Source of the DNA: Rhodococcoides fascians A44A
Lineage (GTDB): Bacteria > Actinomycetota > Actinomycetes > Mycobacteriales > Mycobacteriaceae
Direction: 5' to 3'
NCBI RefSeq assembly: GCF_000760735.1
Contig: NZ_JMEX01000008.1
Coordinates: forward strand, 2,891,535-2,955,534
DNA length: 64,000 nt
Below the pieces are notes generated by a model, which worked only from the letters and a program-made list of their open reading frames with translations, made no database searches and was not told where the DNA came from. The position numbers and the translations under genes are program-made. Numbering within the stretch: the first letter of the stretch is position 1; every line of letters starts with the position of its first letter. Of the stretch, positions 61,702-64,000 are shown piece after piece.

Positions 61702-62646
61702 TCAGGGTTTCTGTTCGCGGAACCAGTCCGCTGCACCGGGATGCAGTGGAACGGGTGTGGTGGCGGCCCCGGTTCGCGGGTTGATCTGATCTGCTTCCGG
61801 GCGGTTCATCGACAGCGCCCTGGCATTCTCGAACGTGCTCGCCGTCAGGAAACGAGCCAAGTCGCGTGGAAACTCGTTGCGCACCAGCACGAACGTGGGA
61901 ACGGCGAGGGTGCGACTCGACGCGATGTCCGGATACACCGTCCGTGAGATCACGACGCCGACGTACTCTCCGGGATAGGCGGCCCGTACGGCCTCGGTGT
62001 CGACGGCGAGATCGACGAATTCGACGGCTCGGCCCACCGCCGAGGTGTCTCTGACCAGCGAGTCGAGGGCCGGTGTCGGCATCGCGGTCAACGAGAAGAC
62101 TGCATCCAGTTCGCCGGAGAGCAGTGCCCGGGCCGCGTCGTCCTGGCCGTAGGACAGTGGGGTGACGGCGAGCCCGGCCGAGTCGAGGAGTCGAAGCGCG
62201 GTGAAGCGGGTTCCCGATCCGGGGAGGCCGACCGCGACCCGCATGCCCGGAAGATCCTGCAGTGTTCGTACCGGCCCGTCGGCCATGACCGCGAGGTGCA
62301 GCACCGAATCGAACACCCGGAACAGTGCGGAGAAGTCCGAGACGTACGGTTTCGCGACGTCGGCGTTCACGAAACCCAGGTCGACGGACCCGGCCGTGAG
62401 CAGTGCCGCGTTGTCGACGGCCGCGTCGGTTTCGACGATGTCGACGACGTGGCGGGCGAGGGCGTCGTTCCAGCGCTCGGCCAGCGCGGTACCCGTCTCA
62501 CGGTAGGTCGCACCCGCCGGTCCCGTCGCGAACGTCAAAGTGTCGACGGAGGGAACGGGCCGACTGGAACACGCAGGCAGCAGGGCTGCGAGACTCACGG
62601 CCGACACCCCGGCGAGCAGGGTCCGTCGATCGATCCTTCCGCTCAC
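61702..62646 (-). CDS. TAXI-type TRAP solute-binding lipoprotein without a TRAP permease
   Basis: This 314-residue exported lipoprotein starts SGRIDRRTLLAGVSAVSLAALLPAC, a possible twin-arginine-like leader with a lipobox Cys at 26. The TAXI-family pattern follows: LTFATGPAGATYRETGTALAERW, ETDAAVDNAALLTAGSVDLGFVNADVA, RVAVGLPGSGTRFTALRLL and ELDAVFSLTAMPTPALDSL. TAXI proteins normally feed a DctQ/DctM permease, but neither is in the window. It is convergent with the sensor kinase and divergent from the DctA gene, which suggests it presents the ligand to the kinase rather than to a TRAP importer. Confidence 0.85.
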   Translation of the reverse strand: MSGRIDRRTLLAGVSAVSLAALLPACSSRPVPSVDTLTFATGPAGATYRETGTALAERWNDALARHVVDIVETDAAVDNAALLTAGSVDLGFVNADVAKPYVSDFSALFRVFDSVLHLAVMADGPVRTLQDLPGMRVAVGLPGSGTRFTALRLLDSAGLAVTPLSYGQDDAARALLSGELDAVFSLTAMPTPALDSLVRDTSAVGRAVEFVDLAVDTEAVRAAYPGEYVGVVISRTVYPDIASSRTLAVPTFVLVRNEFPRDLARFLTASTFENARALSMNRPEADQINPRTGAATTPVPLHPGAADWFREQKP

Positions 62647-62739
62647 TCGTCTCCTATGTCCGAAATGTGAATGTCAGATCGACCTCAAATCTACGCAACT
62701 TTGTTGGTGTGACGGGCGCCACTGCGGAACATTGGCGGC

Positions 62740-64000
62740 ATGGCTCCCACCACCGAGACGGGTGACACCGTCAAGCGCAAGCGTTTCTACCACCAGCTGT
62801 ACTTCTGGGTTCTCGTCGGAATCAGCGTCGGGATCATCATCGGCCTCACCGCTCCCGGCGTGGCGTCGGAGATGAAGTGGATGGCCGATCTGTTCATCAA
62901 ACTCGTCAAGGTGGTCATCGCGCCGACGATCTTCGCGACGATCGTCGTCGGCATCGCGGGGATGGGGAACCTGGCCAAAGCGGGTGGTCTCGCCTTCAAG
63001 ACCGTCATGTACTTCAACGTCACCACCGTGTTCGCGCTGGCGATCGGCCTCGTCGTCGTCAACGTCCTCGGGCCGGGGCGTGGATTGAACTACGACGTCG
63101 CTTCCTTCGACTCGTCGGCGGCCGCGGGCACCATCGAGTCGGCCGGCGAAGCGAGCGGAACGGGACTGACCGGGTTCATCCTGAATCTGGTACCCGACTC
63201 GTTCGCGAGTGCATTCGTCGACGGAATGTTGCTGCAGGTACTGCTGCTGGCGATCCTCGTGGCCGTAGCGGTGACGATGCTCGGCACGCGGGCGGCACCG
63301 GTCGTCAGCGCCCTGGACACGTTCGCCAAGATCATGTTCGGCGTCATCAAGCTCGTGATGTGGGTTGCGCCGCTGGGTGCGATGGGCGGAATCGCGTTCA
63401 CGATCGGCGAGCACGGCAGCGCGATCCTCGGTTCACTCGCGACGTTCATGGGTTCCTTCTGGCTCACGTGCATCCTGTTCCTGCTGTTCGTCCTCGGCCC
63501 CATCTGCAGACTCGCCGGGTTCAGCATCTTCAAGTACCTGCGGTACATCAAGGACGAACTGCTGATCGTGCTGGGCACGTCGTCGTCGGAGACGGTCCTT
63601 CCGCGCATGATGGCGAAGATGGAAGCGGCAGGCACACCGAAGCACGTGGTGGGCATGACCATTCCCACCGGCTACTCGTTCAACCTCGACGGCACCGCCA
63701 TCTACATGTCGATGGGCGCGATCTTCATCGCCCAAGCCTTCGGTATCGACGTCCCCATCTGGACGCAGATCGGTCTGCTCGTGTTCATGCTGATCTCGTC
63801 GAACGGTGCTGCAGGCGTGTCGGGCGCAGGCCTGGTCACCCTTGCCGCGTCGTTGACGGCATTCGACTCGGTGATCCCGGTTGCGGGTATCGCGTTGATC
63901 GTCGGAATCGATCGCTTCATGTCCGAGGGCCGTGCGCTGACCAACCTGTCCGGCAACGGACTCGGAACGCTCGTCATCGCGAGGTGGACGGGCGAGCTCG
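62740..64000 (+). CDS. DctA/GltP-type dicarboxylate/amino-acid:cation symporter, 3' end missing
   Basis: The first 420 codons of a DAACS-family symporter are visible; the gene continues past the window edge, as expected for a protein of about 450 residues. Hallmarks are LFIKLVKVVIAPTIFATIVVGIAGMG near 50-75, the serine-rich reentrant loop LIVLGTSSSETVLPRMMAKME and TGYSFNLDGTAIYMSMGAIFIAQAFG, followed by ISSNGAAGVSGAGLV. Such proteins import succinate, fumarate, malate or glutamate with Na+ or H+. The ATG at 62740 is the family start. The nearby two-component system probably controls it. The divergent 93-base space with the TAXI gene must hold both promoters. Confidence 0.92.
   Translation, partial: MAPTTETGDTVKRKRFYHQLYFWVLVGISVGIIIGLTAPGVASEMKWMADLFIKLVKVVIAPTIFATIVVGIAGMGNLAKAGGLAFKTVMYFNVTTVFALAIGLVVVNVLGPGRGLNYDVASFDSSAAAGTIESAGEASGTGLTGFILNLVPDSFASAFVDGMLLQVLLLAILVAVAVTMLGTRAAPVVSALDTFAKIMFGVIKLVMWVAPLGAMGGIAFTIGEHGSAILGSLATFMGSFWLTCILFLLFVLGPICRLAGFSIFKYLRYIKDELLIVLGTSSSETVLPRMMAKMEAAGTPKHVVGMTIPTGYSFNLDGTAIYMSMGAIFIAQAFGIDVPIWTQIGLLVFMLISSNGAAGVSGAGLVTLAASLTAFDSVIPVAGIALIVGIDRFMSEGRALTNLSGNGLGTLVIARWTGEL

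Overview
The window is GC-rich DNA with dense, often overlapping genes, many GTG starts and no rRNA, tRNA, CRISPR array or insertion sequence that I could see. The gene content points to a mycolic-acid-containing actinobacterium, most likely a Rhodococcus or a close relative: an antigen-85-like mycolyltransferase, a PapA-type acyltransferase, gpgS, a resuscitation-promoting factor, SepH, an F420/LLM oxidoreductase and an Eis-type acetyltransferase. From memory, the central part (about 14.9-54.4 kb) follows the order of the M. tuberculosis Rv0858c-Rv0896 region (dapC-like, XPB helicase and partner, rpfA, cspB, DUF2771, MFS, DUF3027, DUF2530, MarR, TrmH, DUF2537, sepH, serC, citA, gltA), with accessory genes inserted between the core genes.

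Left part (0-14 kb): a truncated secreted lipase; a divergent cell-envelope cluster (PapA acyltransferase and DHA2 exporter on the minus strand, mycolyltransferase and glucosyl-3-phosphoglycerate synthase on the plus strand); SDR and MDR oxidoreductases; an ohrR-ohr peroxide module with a clear operator; two siderophore-binding lipoproteins, each with an iron-box-like site; a 3' remnant of metE; and a class I DAHP synthase preceded by an aromatic-rich leader peptide and competing RNA hairpins.

Middle (14-45 kb): the conserved core. rpfA has a long leader that combines a Crp/GlxR site with a ydaO-type (c-di-AMP) riboswitch. Two NarL-type two-component systems stand back to back at 35.6-41.8 kb. 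One is joined to an ABC-2 exporter, and the divergent promoter between them holds two TGAC/GTCA palindromes. A DUF3027 protein overlaps a large sacsin/Hsp90-like ATPase.

Right part (45-64 kb): sepH, serC, two different citrate synthases (citA, gltA), pdxH, MFS transporters and sugar enzymes. Next comes a small catabolic module (RidA/TetR; then carbon-nitrogen hydrolase, GntR, MHS transporter and DUF2848 protein) in which the same 17-bp dyad lies at the GntR start codon and between the transporter and DUF2848 genes. The window ends with an OmpR/HisKA two-component system facing a TAXI-type binding lipoprotein that has no TRAP permease, followed by a DctA-type dicarboxylate symporter cut by the window edge.

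The best candidates for less-described biology are the GntR-dyad module, the TAXI lipoprotein/two-component/DctA cluster, and the PapA-exporter-mycolyltransferase-GpgS cluster. The aroF attenuator and the rpfA leader are probably new instances of mechanisms known in relatives.
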